DNA of 31,959 bases, from NCBI GenBank assembly GCA_964574405.1, contig CAZNNN010000005.1, positions 1 through 31,959 of the forward strand. Reading direction: 5' to 3'. The stretch comes from JBBAAW01 sp964574405 (lineage in GTDB: Bacteria; Patescibacteriota; WWE3; UBA101185; UBA10185). The translations under genes and the position numbers were made by a program. This document shows positions 7,713 through 15,095 of the stretch, piece after piece. Position 1 is the stretch's first letter; each line of letters starts with the position of its first letter. The notes below the pieces were generated by a model. It saw only the letters and a list, made by a program, of their open reading frames with translations. It did no database searches and was not told where the DNA came from.

Positions 7713-8258
7713 TTAATCTTTCTTAAACGGAAAGCCTAGGGATTTTAGCAGAGCTTGGGCCGTGCTGTCATCTTTAGCCGTTGTGCCAATAGTAATTTGC
7801 ATAGATCTTATCCCTTTAACTGCGTTAGGGTTGACTTCTGGAAACACGGTATGTTCCCTTATTCCTGCAGAATAATTGCCGTTGCCATCAAAGGAATCCG
7901 TCCCCATACCCCAAAAACCTCTGGCTCTTGGTAAAACCACATTTATCAATTTATCCAAAAACGCCCACATAATAGAACCTCTCAAAGTAACCATGTAGCC
8001 AACCACATCTCCCTGGCGTATCTTAAAACCCGCCTCGCTTAACCTAGCTTTTCTTGGGGACGGCTTTTGACCTGTAAGAGCCGAGAGCTCTGCTACAAAC
8101 GATTCTACAGCCTCTCTGGAGTCTTTGTAGCCACCAATGCCGGCATTTACCACAATCTTGGTGAGCCTGGGTACTTGCATCACATTTTTTACCCCCAGCT
8201 CCTTTTTAAGCTCTTTGATGGCTTTGTCTTTATATAGATCGTAAAGTCTTGTTTTCAT
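7713..8258 (-). CDS. rplE: 50S ribosomal protein L5 (uL5)
   Basis: A 181-aa L5, which binds 5S rRNA and contacts the P-site tRNA. The start MKTRLYDLYKDKAIKELKKE matches the family; the frame is open 37 codons further upstream, but those residues do not resemble L5. Conserved blocks include KIVVNAGIGGYKDSREAVE, GFKIRQGDVVGYMVTLRG and LPRARGFWGM. It lies 52 nt after rplX. Confidence 0.96.
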   Translation of the reverse strand: MKTRLYDLYKDKAIKELKKELGVKNVMQVPRLTKIVVNAGIGGYKDSREAVESFVAELSALTGQKPSPRKARLSEAGFKIRQGDVVGYMVTLRGSIMWAFLDKLINVVLPRARGFWGMGTDSFDGNGNYSAGIREHTVFPEVNPNAVKGIRSMQITIGTTAKDDSTAQALLKSLGFPFKKD

Positions 8259-8310
8259 ATCTTGATCTCGCGCAAAATAGAAGATACCTACAGCGTAAGC
8301 CGACGGTTCT

Positions 8311-8622
8311 TCATTTACCAAAAACCTCTCCGCATTTCTTGCAAACTCTATATTTTTTATCTCCCACAATAGAAAATCCCACCCTTACCGCCTTGCCACA
8401 TTTTTCGCACATCAACATAACATTGCTTACAGAAATGGGCTTTTCAATCTTAATAATGCCACCCTCTTTAGAAACTTTGCCGGGTTTTACATGTCTGGTA
8501 GCAATATTTACACCTTCCACTACCACTTTTCCGGCTTCTTTAAGCACCATTAACACTTTGCCCTGCTTGCCAGCGTCTTTACCCACTAATATTTTAACTT
8601 TGTCGTTCTTTCGTATCTTCAT
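8311..8622 (-). CDS. rplX: 50S ribosomal protein L24 (uL24) with CxxC zinc ribbon
   Basis: A 103-aa L24, an initiator of 50S assembly. The KOW motif begins KIRKNDKVKILVGKDAGKQG. The C-terminal part has two CxxC pairs (CEKC and CKKC), so a zinc ribbon is likely. I chose the ATG at 8622 because the KOW fold starts there. The open frame upstream runs through a hairpin (8649-8693) and is not family-like. A 79-nt gap to rplN is unusually long for this operon. Confidence 0.94.
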   Translation of the reverse strand: MKIRKNDKVKILVGKDAGKQGKVLMVLKEAGKVVVEGVNIATRHVKPGKVSKEGGIIKIEKPISVSNVMLMCEKCGKAVRVGFSIVGDKKYRVCKKCGEVFGK

Positions 8623-8648
8623 AATGCTTATTGCGTAAAGCTGTCGGA

Positions 8649-8693
8649 CATGTCCATAAGAAAACTCCGCAAAGCGTGTTTTCGTTGGACATG
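8649..8693 (-). repeat. Large imperfect hairpin between rplN and rplX
   Basis: The outer stem is CATGTCCA (8649-8656) with TGGACATG (8686-8693), 8 bp perfect. The middle stem is GAAAAC/GTTTTC, and the top stem is CGC/GCG with an AAA loop; small internal loops separate them. No T-run follows on the minus strand, so a simple terminator is unlikely. It may be an mRNA processing or stability element, or a dispersed palindrome. Confidence 0.6.
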
Positions 8694-8701
8694 GCGAGAG
8701 C

Positions 8702-9070
8702 TTACCAAACCTCCTTAGCAAGAGAAGCCACCTTTAAATAACCTAAATCTCTAATTTCTCTTGCCACTGGTCCAAAAACTCTGGTGGCTAGCATAGTACC
8801 GTTGTTATCTACCACAACTCCGGCATTGTCGTCAAATCTAACATAACTATCATCTTTTCTTCTAATCTCTTTTCTAGTCCGCACAATGAGCACTTTAACA
8901 ATGGAATGGTCTTTAACCACACCTGTGGAGCTTGCACCGTTGATGGCTACATTTACTAAATCCCCTACGCCTACAAACCTTAATCTGGAATTTCCCGGCA
9001 TGCCGATAAGCTTAAAAGACTTGGCTCCGCTATTATCCGCTGGTTTAAAAATAGTTCCGCGTTGTAGCAT
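8702..9070 (-). CDS. rplN: 50S ribosomal protein L14 (uL14)
   Basis: A 122-aa L14 at the 30S-50S interface. The start MLQRGTIFKPADNSGAK, the core VRTRKEIRRKDDSYVRFDDN and the end MLATRVFGPVAREIR are highly conserved. Its ATG overlaps the rpsQ stop by one base. Confidence 0.97.
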   Translation of the reverse strand: MLQRGTIFKPADNSGAKSFKLIGMPGNSRLRFVGVGDLVNVAINGASSTGVVKDHSIVKVLIVRTRKEIRRKDDSYVRFDDNAGVVVDNNGTMLATRVFGPVAREIRDLGYLKVASLAKEVW

Positions 9071-9318
9071 TACTTTTTCTCCTTATTTTGACTTTCGGTC
9101 ACAATTTTAAACGCCACTTGTTTAGAAAACGGACTTGTTTCTGTAATTTGCACTACTGCACCCATCTCGTACAATTTATCAGCGTGAGCCTTAAACCTTT
9201 TGGTGTGCTTAATCATTTTTCCATAAATAGGGTGCCTTCTGGGCAACTCCACCGCCACCACCACCGTATCCTTCATTTTATTTGACACTATTTTGCCAGT
9301 AAATGTTTTTACACTCAT
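9070..9318 (-). CDS. rpsQ: 30S ribosomal protein S17 (uS17)
   Basis: An 82-aa S17, an early 16S rRNA binder. The OB-fold pattern is GKIVSNKMKDTVVVAVE, then HPIYGKMIKHTKRFKAH. The start overlaps the rplP stop by 4 nt. In most bacteria rpmC (L29) lies between these two genes, and it is missing here. Confidence 0.96.
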   Translation of the reverse strand: MSVKTFTGKIVSNKMKDTVVVAVELPRRHPIYGKMIKHTKRFKAHADKLYEMGAVVQITETSPFSKQVAFKIVTESQNKEKK

Positions 9319-9725
9319 TGGTCCTCCTTGATGAATCTTGTCTTAATGGGCAATTTTCTACTGGCCCTATCTAATGCGGTAAAAGCAATGGCCTCCGTAG
9401 TTCCACCCATTTCAAAAAGAATTCTGCCGGGTTTTACCACACAGGCATAATGGTCCGTAGGCGCTTTACCGCTTCCCATTCTAGTTTCATTAGCTTTTTT
9501 GGCAATGGTTTTGTCCGGAAAAACCCTAATCCATAGTTTTCCGCCTCTTTTGGTAATGTGCGACACGGCTTTTCTAGCCGCTTCAATCTGTCTGGAGGTT
9601 AAAAGCCCCCTATCCATAGCTTTTAAAGCGTAATCCCCGTAGGCAACCTTAAAACCACGCAAGGCTATACCTTTGTTGATGCCCCGCATTTGCTTTCTAT
9701 ATTTAACTTTTTTTGGCATCAACAT
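9315..9725 (-). CDS. rplP: 50S ribosomal protein L16 (uL16)
   Basis: A 136-aa L16, which lies near the A-site tRNA and is needed for peptidyl transferase. The N-terminus MPKKVKYRKQMRG and the blocks RGGKLWIRVFPDKTIAKK and ETRMGSGKAPTDHYACVVKP are typical. Two ATGs are possible (9725 and 9719). AAGGA about 9 nt upstream favours 9725, which adds Met-Leu. The gene follows rpsC by 2 nt. Confidence 0.96.
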   Translation of the reverse strand: MLMPKKVKYRKQMRGINKGIALRGFKVAYGDYALKAMDRGLLTSRQIEAARKAVSHITKRGGKLWIRVFPDKTIAKKANETRMGSGKAPTDHYACVVKPGRILFEMGGTTEAIAFTALDRASRKLPIKTRFIKEDQ

Positions 9726-9727
9726 AT

Positions 9728-10360
9728 TTAAATGTCCTTTAACCCTTTATAAATCCAAACTTTTATCCCTATTTTTCCAAAAAGCATTAAACAATCCACT
9801 TTAGCAAAATCAATATCCGCTCTTAAGGTCTGTGCAGGTACAGAACCTTGTGATAATGTTTCTGTTCTGGCAATGGTGTTTCCGCTCCCCAAAAGTCCAG
9901 CTAACTTAATTTTTATACCCTTAGCCCCTCTTTCCATAGCAGAATTTATTGCGCCGTTCATAATTCGTCTATACGGCATTCTTCTTTTTAGTTGGCGGGA
10001 AATAAAATCCGCCACTAGTTGGGCATCGGTTTCTGCATTTTTAACTTCTTCCACCGTTAAACTCATCTTGGTACTAATAATCTTTTTTAGCTCTTCTTTT
10101 ACTTCGTCAATTCCCGCTCCACCCCTACCAATAACTACACCCGGTTTGGAAACTTTTACTAAAATGCTTACATCGTTTAGAGATCTTTCTATCTCCACGC
10201 ATTTTACTCCCGCCATCTCAAATCTTTTAGTTAAAAACTTACGGATTTTTTGATCCTCCAACAAAGCTACAGAAAAAGCTTTTTTAGAAAGATACCATCT
10301 GGAAACCCAATCTTTATTTATCCCTATTCTAAAGCCAGTAGGATTGATCTTATTTCCCAT
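9728..10360 (-). CDS. rpsC: 30S ribosomal protein S3 (uS3)
   Basis: A 210-aa S3, part of the mRNA entry channel and helicase site. The start MGNKINPTGFRIGINKDW, the KH-domain GxxG (VIGRGGAGIDEVK) and the C-terminal RRMPYRRIMNGAINSAMERG are conserved. It starts immediately after the rplV stop. Confidence 0.97.
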   Translation of the reverse strand: MGNKINPTGFRIGINKDWVSRWYLSKKAFSVALLEDQKIRKFLTKRFEMAGVKCVEIERSLNDVSILVKVSKPGVVIGRGGAGIDEVKEELKKIISTKMSLTVEEVKNAETDAQLVADFISRQLKRRMPYRRIMNGAINSAMERGAKGIKIKLAGLLGSGNTIARTETLSQGSVPAQTLRADIDFAKVDCLMLFGKIGIKVWIYKGLKDI

Positions 10361-10708
10361 TTACTTACCCTCCTTGGCGTTCACCACTACTGTTATATGT
10401 GCGCTTCTTTTTAAAATTTTATTGTAGTGCGACCTTGATCCAGGGCGACCTCTTTTAGCCGTAGGCGCAGTATCAGCTACCGCTTTTTCTACAAACAAAT
10501 TATCAGTAATATTTTTTTGTTTGGCATTAGCAACAGCAGAAGTAAGTGTTTTTAAAATTAATTTTGCCGCTTTAGTGGGATCAAAGGTTAAAAAGTTTAT
10601 GGCGTCGCCAACGCTTTTACCCCGCACCATATTCAACACCGGCATCACCTTTTTGGGCGATATCTTGGCATACTTAAATATCGCTTTTACTCCGTTACTT
10701 TTTGTCAC
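10361..10708 (-). CDS. rplV: 50S ribosomal protein L22 (uL22), GTG start
   Basis: A 115-aa L22, which lines the peptide exit tunnel. I chose the GTG at 10708 (reads MTKSNGVKAIFKYAKISPKK). AAGGA lies just upstream, and the start overlaps the end of rpsS, a common coupling. A longer frame from 10768 adds 20 residues that do not resemble L22. The C-terminal signature PTAKRGRPGSRSHYNKILKR forms the tunnel hairpin. Confidence 0.93.
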   Translation of the reverse strand: MTKSNGVKAIFKYAKISPKKVMPVLNMVRGKSVGDAINFLTFDPTKAAKLILKTLTSAVANAKQKNITDNLFVEKAVADTAPTAKRGRPGSRSHYNKILKRSAHITVVVNAKEGK

Positions 10709-10982
10709 GGGTGTCCTTGCCTTTCTTGGAAGAATGTCCTGGGAATCTTCTAGTAAAAGAAAACTCACCTAATTTATGCCCTACCATACTTTCGCTACAA
10801 AGAACCGGTAAAAATAGCTTGCCGTTATGCACATCAAAGGTTAGCCCCACCATCTCCGGGGTAATAGTACTGCGTCTAGCCCAGGTTTTTATGGACTTTT
10901 TATCTCCCGCATCAAGCGCTTTTTGGACCTTAAGCATTAATTTTGGATCCAAATATGGACCTTTTTTTAGTGATCTTGTCAT
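10695..10982 (-). CDS. rpsS: 30S ribosomal protein S19 (uS19)
   Basis: A 95-aa S19 in the 30S head, bound to S13. The start MTRSLKKGPYLDPKLMLKV and the motif GHKLGEFSFTRRFPGHS are typical. Upstream of the ATG the sequence is AT-rich with no Shine-Dalgarno. A hairpin (10996-11012) sits between the rplB stop and this start. The 3' end overlaps rplV by 14 nt. Confidence 0.97.
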   Translation of the reverse strand: MTRSLKKGPYLDPKLMLKVQKALDAGDKKSIKTWARRSTITPEMVGLTFDVHNGKLFLPVLCSESMVGHKLGEFSFTRRFPGHSSKKGKDTRDKK

Positions 10983-10995
10983 ATTTTAATAAATA

Positions 10996-11012
10996 GAGAA
11001 CCGCAGGTTCTC
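10996..11012 (-). repeat. Hairpin GAGAACC-loop-GGTTCTC at the rplB stop codon
   Basis: A 7-bp perfect stem with a 3-nt loop. On the minus strand it begins within the rplB stop (TGAGAACC). The same hairpin, differing only in one loop base, occurs at 23822-23838 at the rpsL stop. In both, an AT-rich spacer and a start codon without Shine-Dalgarno follow. Confidence 0.75.
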
Positions 11013-11847
11013 ATACCTTCCTTGTAGACTTTCTTGGACTTACCAAATATTTTAATCCAATCTTTCTACTTCTAGTTTTTTTACCTCTAGTCTTCCAACC
11101 CCACGGCGAAACCGGTGAAGGTCTACCAATACCCTTGTCCTTATAAGAACCTCCATGTGGGTGATCGGTGGGATTTGCAACGGCCACACCTCTTATATGA
11201 GGTCTAGCCCCCAAATGTCTAGCAATACCGGCTTTACCTAAAACCCTATTTCTATGATCAAAATTAGATAAAACGCCTGCAGTTGCTAGGGAGTCTTGCA
11301 TAAACTTTTTAACTTCCCCGCTTGGGAGCTTAATATTAACATAATTTCCCTCTTTTGCCATAATAGTGCCGTATAAACCCGCTCCTCTAATCATCTGACC
11401 ACCAGCCCCAAGATTAATTTCTACATTATGCACCTGCGTGCTTAACGGCATATCTTTAAGAGGCATGCAGTTACCGGGCGTTAGTTCCAGCAGATTTTTA
11501 GACGACATTACTTTATCTCCAACCTTTAAACCTTCTGGTGCTAAAATATACCTTTTTTCCCCATCGGCGTAATTTAGGAGAGCAATGGCCGGACCTCTGT
11601 TTGGATCGTATTCAAGAGCGGACACCGTAGCTAAAATGTCCATTTTGTTTCGCTTAAAATCTATTATCCTATAAAATTTTTTGTGACCTCTTTGCCTATG
11701 CCTAGAAGAAATTCTACCGTTACTTCTACCAGCCGGACCTTTTAGCGCTTTAATAAGCGATTTTTCTGGTTTACTTTTAGTGGCTATGCTTACCAGCGTT
11801 TTTCTGGTACGCATGCCTTCACTTGTAGGATTATAACTTTTAATCAT
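11011..11847 (-). CDS. rplB: 50S ribosomal protein L2 (uL2)
   Basis: A 278-aa L2, needed for subunit joining and peptidyl transfer. I chose the ATG at 11847, one base after the rplW stop, because it gives MIKSYNPTSEGMRTRK; the 17 residues encoded upstream only read through rplW. Conserved features are RHRQRGHKKFYRIIDFKRNK and the C-terminal NPTDHPHGGSYK, whose His is the most conserved L2 residue near the catalytic centre. The stop is TGA, showing that TGA is not reassigned. Confidence 0.97.
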   Translation of the reverse strand: MIKSYNPTSEGMRTRKTLVSIATKSKPEKSLIKALKGPAGRSNGRISSRHRQRGHKKFYRIIDFKRNKMDILATVSALEYDPNRGPAIALLNYADGEKRYILAPEGLKVGDKVMSSKNLLELTPGNCMPLKDMPLSTQVHNVEINLGAGGQMIRGAGLYGTIMAKEGNYVNIKLPSGEVKKFMQDSLATAGVLSNFDHRNRVLGKAGIARHLGARPHIRGVAVANPTDHPHGGSYKDKGIGRPSPVSPWGWKTRGKKTRSRKIGLKYLVSPRKSTRKV

Positions 11848-11848
11848 C

Positions 11849-12178
11849 TTACTCCTTTGCCTCTTTCTTCTTTTTATCCCTATCTTTATCTTTAGCATCT
11901 TCTATTTTTTGCCCCTCTCTTAATTGTACAGTAGCTTTTTTCCACTTGGGTAATCTAATATATCGGCTGGTTTTAGATAGGCGTCTTTTTTTACCAGCCA
12001 CAATCATAAGATTTACCTTTAGTACTTCCACTTTATACATTTTTTCCACTTCAGTTTTTACCGTTCCTTGTGAAGCACCGTTTCTTACCCTAAAAGTATA
12101 TTTATTTTGACTCTCTTTGGCCTTAGTAGTCTTTTCTGTAGAAAGTATTTTTTCTAGTATTTCATTTATTTTTGGCAT
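11849..12178 (-). CDS. rplW: 50S ribosomal protein L23 (uL23)
   Basis: A 109-aa L23, the docking site for trigger factor and SRP at the tunnel exit. The ATG at 12178 is preferred because GGAG lies 5 nt upstream; an ATG at 12190 would add four residues. The family pattern STEKTTKAKESQNKYTFRV is present. The last 20 or so residues are very Lys/Asp/Glu-rich, a tail beyond the usual end. It overlaps rplD by 17 nt. Confidence 0.93.
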   Translation of the reverse strand: MPKINEILEKILSTEKTTKAKESQNKYTFRVRNGASQGTVKTEVEKMYKVEVLKVNLMIVAGKKRRLSKTSRYIRLPKWKKATVQLREGQKIEDAKDKDRDKKKKEAKE

Positions 12179-12917
12179 ATTTCTCCACAAAATGTTTTAA
12201 CGCGCCTTCCTCAAAAACTATCGCGTCCGCGCCTAAAATTTGGTAAGTATTTAAATTTTTGTAATTAACAACTTCCAGATCTGTAAGATTTCTTGCCCCT
12301 TTTTCTAAGTTCTGGTTTTTTTGGTGGACTACTAAAACAAGTTTGCCAAACAAATTCCAGCCTTTAATTAAAGCTACTACCTCTTTAGTACGACCTTCCG
12401 TAAGTTTAAATTCTTCACTAAAATAAGCTTGCGACTTTAGTACTTTATCCGATAGTGCAATAATAAATGCTTTAGCTTTCATTTTTTTAGGCATGGTCAT
12501 ACTCCAATCCTTGGCAAGAGGTCCATGAGATACTCCGCCGTGTCGCCAAACTGGTGTCCTTATACTTCCAACTCTAGATCTCCCTGTACCTTTTTGTTTC
12601 CAAGGCTTTTTACCTGAACCTGCTACCTCACCTCTGGTTTTGGTATGAGCATTGCCTTGTCGTTGATTGGCTTGATAAGTTCGTACATATTGCGCGGTAA
12701 GAGCGGAATTTCTGGGTTGGTTAAAAACATTGGCATAAGAGGCAATATCTTTAACTTTATTCAACGGAGTCACATTACCAGCCTCGATATTATCAACGGC
12801 AACCGTTTTTTTAACCGGGTTTTTTTTGGTCGCAACTTTTTTTGCAGGCGTCGATTGTGTACCCAATGACTTGTTTGTCGTGTCGTCTGTAATTTTTTTC
12901 TTTACAACCATTGCCAT
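12162..12917 (-). CDS. rplD: 50S ribosomal protein L4 (uL4) with N-terminal extension
   Basis: A 251-aa L4. The fold starts around residue 48 (NVTPLNKVKDIASYANVF). Residues 1-45 are a Lys/Thr/Ala-rich extension likely to be disordered. The tunnel loop carries the signature GSGKKPWKQKGTGRSRVGS and TPVWRHGGVSHGP. L4 is an early 50S assembly protein; in E. coli it also represses the S10 operon, but no equivalent leader can be recognised here. It starts 4 nt after rplC. Confidence 0.95.
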   Translation of the reverse strand: MAMVVKKKITDDTTNKSLGTQSTPAKKVATKKNPVKKTVAVDNIEAGNVTPLNKVKDIASYANVFNQPRNSALTAQYVRTYQANQRQGNAHTKTRGEVAGSGKKPWKQKGTGRSRVGSIRTPVWRHGGVSHGPLAKDWSMTMPKKMKAKAFIIALSDKVLKSQAYFSEEFKLTEGRTKEVVALIKGWNLFGKLVLVVHQKNQNLEKGARNLTDLEVVNYKNLNTYQILGADAIVFEEGALKHFVEKYAKNK

Positions 12918-12921
12918 ATGT

Positions 12922-13359
12922 TTATATAAACCTCAAATTAACTTTGCTATTTCTAGCTCCCGGAACTGGTCCAGAAACCATAATTTTTGATGCATCTTTC
13001 TCGATTCCCGCAATTTTTAGTCCCTTTACAGTTATTTTTTTGTTGCCGTAATGCCCCGCCATTCTTTTACCTTTACGGACTCTACCGGGAGTTTGCGAAC
13101 CAATAGAACCGGACTGCCTGGGGGAGGTGGATTGACCTCTGGTAGCAGGACCGCCCTTAAAACCGTAGCGTTTCATTCCACCAGCAAAACCTCTACCTTT
13201 GGAAAATCCCCATAAAACCACTTCTTTACCCACTAACTCGTCAGTAAGGTCGGTCTTAAAAAGATTGTCCACCAAAACGCAAGTAACGGGCGTAACTTTA
13301 CCACTAGCAGTAAATAGTTGCGTCATATTTAGTTTTTTTCCGGTTAAGATGCTTTGCAT
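12922..13359 (-). CDS. rplC: 50S ribosomal protein L3 (uL3), internally shortened
   Basis: A 145-aa L3, against about 205-210 aa in most bacteria. The N-terminus (LTGKKLNMTQLFTASGKVTP) and the long C-terminal part (FSKGRGFAGGMKRYGFKGGP, then GSIGSQTPGRVRKGKRMAG and GNKKITVKGLKIAGIEKD) are intact. The segment between VTCVLVDN and the GFSKGRGFAG loop is only about 20 residues instead of roughly 80, so most of the outer beta-barrel lobe is gone. The extension reaching toward the peptidyl transferase centre is retained. The reading frame is clean, so this looks like true compaction. It lies downstream of a strong hairpin (13397-13422). Confidence 0.93.
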   Translation of the reverse strand: MQSILTGKKLNMTQLFTASGKVTPVTCVLVDNLFKTDLTDELVGKEVVLWGFSKGRGFAGGMKRYGFKGGPATRGQSTSPRQSGSIGSQTPGRVRKGKRMAGHYGNKKITVKGLKIAGIEKDASKIMVSGPVPGARNSKVNLRFI

Positions 13360-13396
13360 AAACTCTTTTCCATAAACGCTTTCTTTCTCCGTCTAC

Positions 13397-13422
13397 AAAA
13401 AGGGCGCCCTCTGGGCGCCCTT
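13397..13422 (-). terminator. Terminator or attenuator between rpsJ and rplC
   Basis: A perfect 10-bp GC-rich stem, AAGGGCGCCC (13400-13409) with GGGCGCCCTT (13413-13422), 3-nt loop. A T-run follows on the minus strand (13401-13397). It lies in the 139-nt gap after rpsJ and 38 nt before rplC. It is the strongest intrinsic-terminator-like structure I found. As no clear promoter lies between it and rplC, some read-through must occur, or an upstream promoter in the gap is attenuated here. The plus strand also has an A-rich flank, so it could work both ways. Confidence 0.8.
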
Positions 13423-13498
13423 GAAAAACCCAGATCAAATCTATTTTACTATGTATGCCTTAATTATCATTGGCTTGGACAGAATACCCACAACAAAA

Positions 13499-13822
13499 CT
13501 AAACCTTAATGCTAATCCCCACTCCGGCTGGTAGGCTAAGGTGAGAAAGAGCGTCAATAGTGGCGGGAGTTGGATCAACCACCTCCAGCAACCTTTTGTG
13601 AGTCCTCATCTCAAACTGCTCTCTGGATCTCTTGTCAATATGAGGTCCTCTAATTACTGTGTACTTCTCTATCCTGGTGGGCAAAGGAACTGGTCCTGTT
13701 ACACTGGCCCCTGTTCTTACCGCCACATCAACAATTTTTCCACAGCTCAAGTCTATAATTCTATGGTCGTAAGAATTAAGTCTAATCTTTATTTTACTTT
13801 TTTTTACCTCTTTCACGGCCAT
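13499..13822 (-). CDS. rpsJ: 30S ribosomal protein S10 (uS10)
   Basis: A 107-aa S10, a 30S head protein (NusE) that also joins transcription antitermination complexes. The chosen ATG at 13822 gives MAVKEVKKSKIKIRLNSYD; a TTG at 13831 adds three residues. The signature PLPTRIEKYTVIRGPHIDK is present. It follows tuf by 12 nt, the order of the classical str operon. Confidence 0.96.
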   Translation of the reverse strand: MAVKEVKKSKIKIRLNSYDHRIIDLSCGKIVDVAVRTGASVTGPVPLPTRIEKYTVIRGPHIDKRSREQFEMRTHKRLLEVVDPTPATIDALSHLSLPAGVGISIKV

Positions 13823-13834
13823 AGTACCCAATCT

Positions 13835-15013
13835 TTAAGCAACAACCTTTGTAACAACTCCAGCTCCTACAGTTTTTCCGCCTTCTCTAATAGCAAATCT
13901 TAAGCCTTCCTCTATAGCCACCGGTGTAATAAGCTTAACTCTAAACTTGGAGTTATCGCCGGGCATAACCATTTCCACACCCTCCGGAAGAGTAATATCT
14001 CCAGTAACATCGGTAGTTCTTAAGTAAAACTGTGGTCGATACCCGGTAAAGAATGCCTTGTGTCTACCACCCTCCTCTTTGGAAAGAATTACCACCTCGG
14101 CATCAAACTCGTAATGAGGCTTAATAGAACCCGGCTTGGCTAAAACTTGTCCGCGTTCAATGTCGTCTCGCTCAATACCTCTCAAAAGAATTCCCACATT
14201 GTCGCCCGCCTGACCCTCATTGAGGGTTTTTTTAAACATTTCCACGCCGGTAACTACTACCTTTTTAGTTTCTCTAATACCTACAATTTCCACTTCGTCG
14301 TTTACTTTAACTACTCCTCGCTCAATTTTTCCGGTAGCTACAGTTCCTCTACCCTTAATAGAGAAAACATCCTCTATGGGCATAAGAAAAGGCTTGGCGG
14401 TATCTCTTACAGGAGTTGGAATGTAACTATCTACCGCATCCATAAGCTCCATAATAGCTTTAACAGCCTCTGGATCCCCCTCTAACGCTTTAGTGGCGGA
14501 ACCCTTAATAACTGGCGCTTTTTCTCCATCAAAACCGTATTTGGTTAACAGCTCGCGAACTTCCATCTCTACAAGTTCCAGAATTTCTTTGTCCTGCACC
14601 ATGTCGCACTTATTTAAAAATACCACAATGGCTGGAACACCTACCTGCTTTGCCAAAAGAATATGCTCTCTGGTTTGAGGCATTGGACCATCTGGCGCGG
14701 ATACCACTAAAATGGCACCATCTGTTTGCGCGGCTCCAGTAATCATATTCTTGATATAGTCGGCATGACCCGGCATATCAATATGTGCATAATGCCTCTT
14801 GGCAGTTTCGTACTCAATGTGCGTAATATTGATGGTAATTCCCCGAGCTTTTTCCTCGGGAGCACTATCAATAGTGTCGTACGCTCTAAACTGAGCTCCA
14901 CCTTTTTCTGCTAATACCTTGGTAATAGCGGCGGTAAGGGTGGTTTTACCGTGGTCAACATGACCCATTGTTCCAACATTAACATGTGGTTTATTTCTTA
15001 CAAAATCTGGCAT
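13835..15013 (-). CDS. tuf: Elongation factor Tu
   Basis: A 392-aa EF-Tu that delivers aminoacyl-tRNA to the ribosome with GTP hydrolysis. G-domain motifs are GHVDHGKT (17-24), DMPGH (79-83) and NKCD (134-137). Domains 2 and 3 follow, with GRGTVATGKIERG and the end motif FAIREGGKTVGAGVVTK. AAAGGAA lies 6-7 nt upstream of the ATG, so this gene has a normal Shine-Dalgarno. The 82-nt gap upstream contains TTGCAT but no convincing -10. In most bacteria tuf directly follows fusA; here about 6.2 kb of accessory DNA separates them. Confidence 0.98.
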   Translation of the reverse strand: MPDFVRNKPHVNVGTMGHVDHGKTTLTAAITKVLAEKGGAQFRAYDTIDSAPEEKARGITINITHIEYETAKRHYAHIDMPGHADYIKNMITGAAQTDGAILVVSAPDGPMPQTREHILLAKQVGVPAIVVFLNKCDMVQDKEILELVEMEVRELLTKYGFDGEKAPVIKGSATKALEGDPEAVKAIMELMDAVDSYIPTPVRDTAKPFLMPIEDVFSIKGRGTVATGKIERGVVKVNDEVEIVGIRETKKVVVTGVEMFKKTLNEGQAGDNVGILLRGIERDDIERGQVLAKPGSIKPHYEFDAEVVILSKEEGGRHKAFFTGYRPQFYLRTTDVTGDITLPEGVEMVMPGDNSKFRVKLITPVAIEEGLRFAIREGGKTVGAGVVTKVVA

Positions 15014-15095
15014 AAATTTCCTTTCTTTAAAATTTTGCGCTTCTAGCCTGCATAGTTAACCAAATTATTACACAAAATGCAACACCCCCTAGGTT

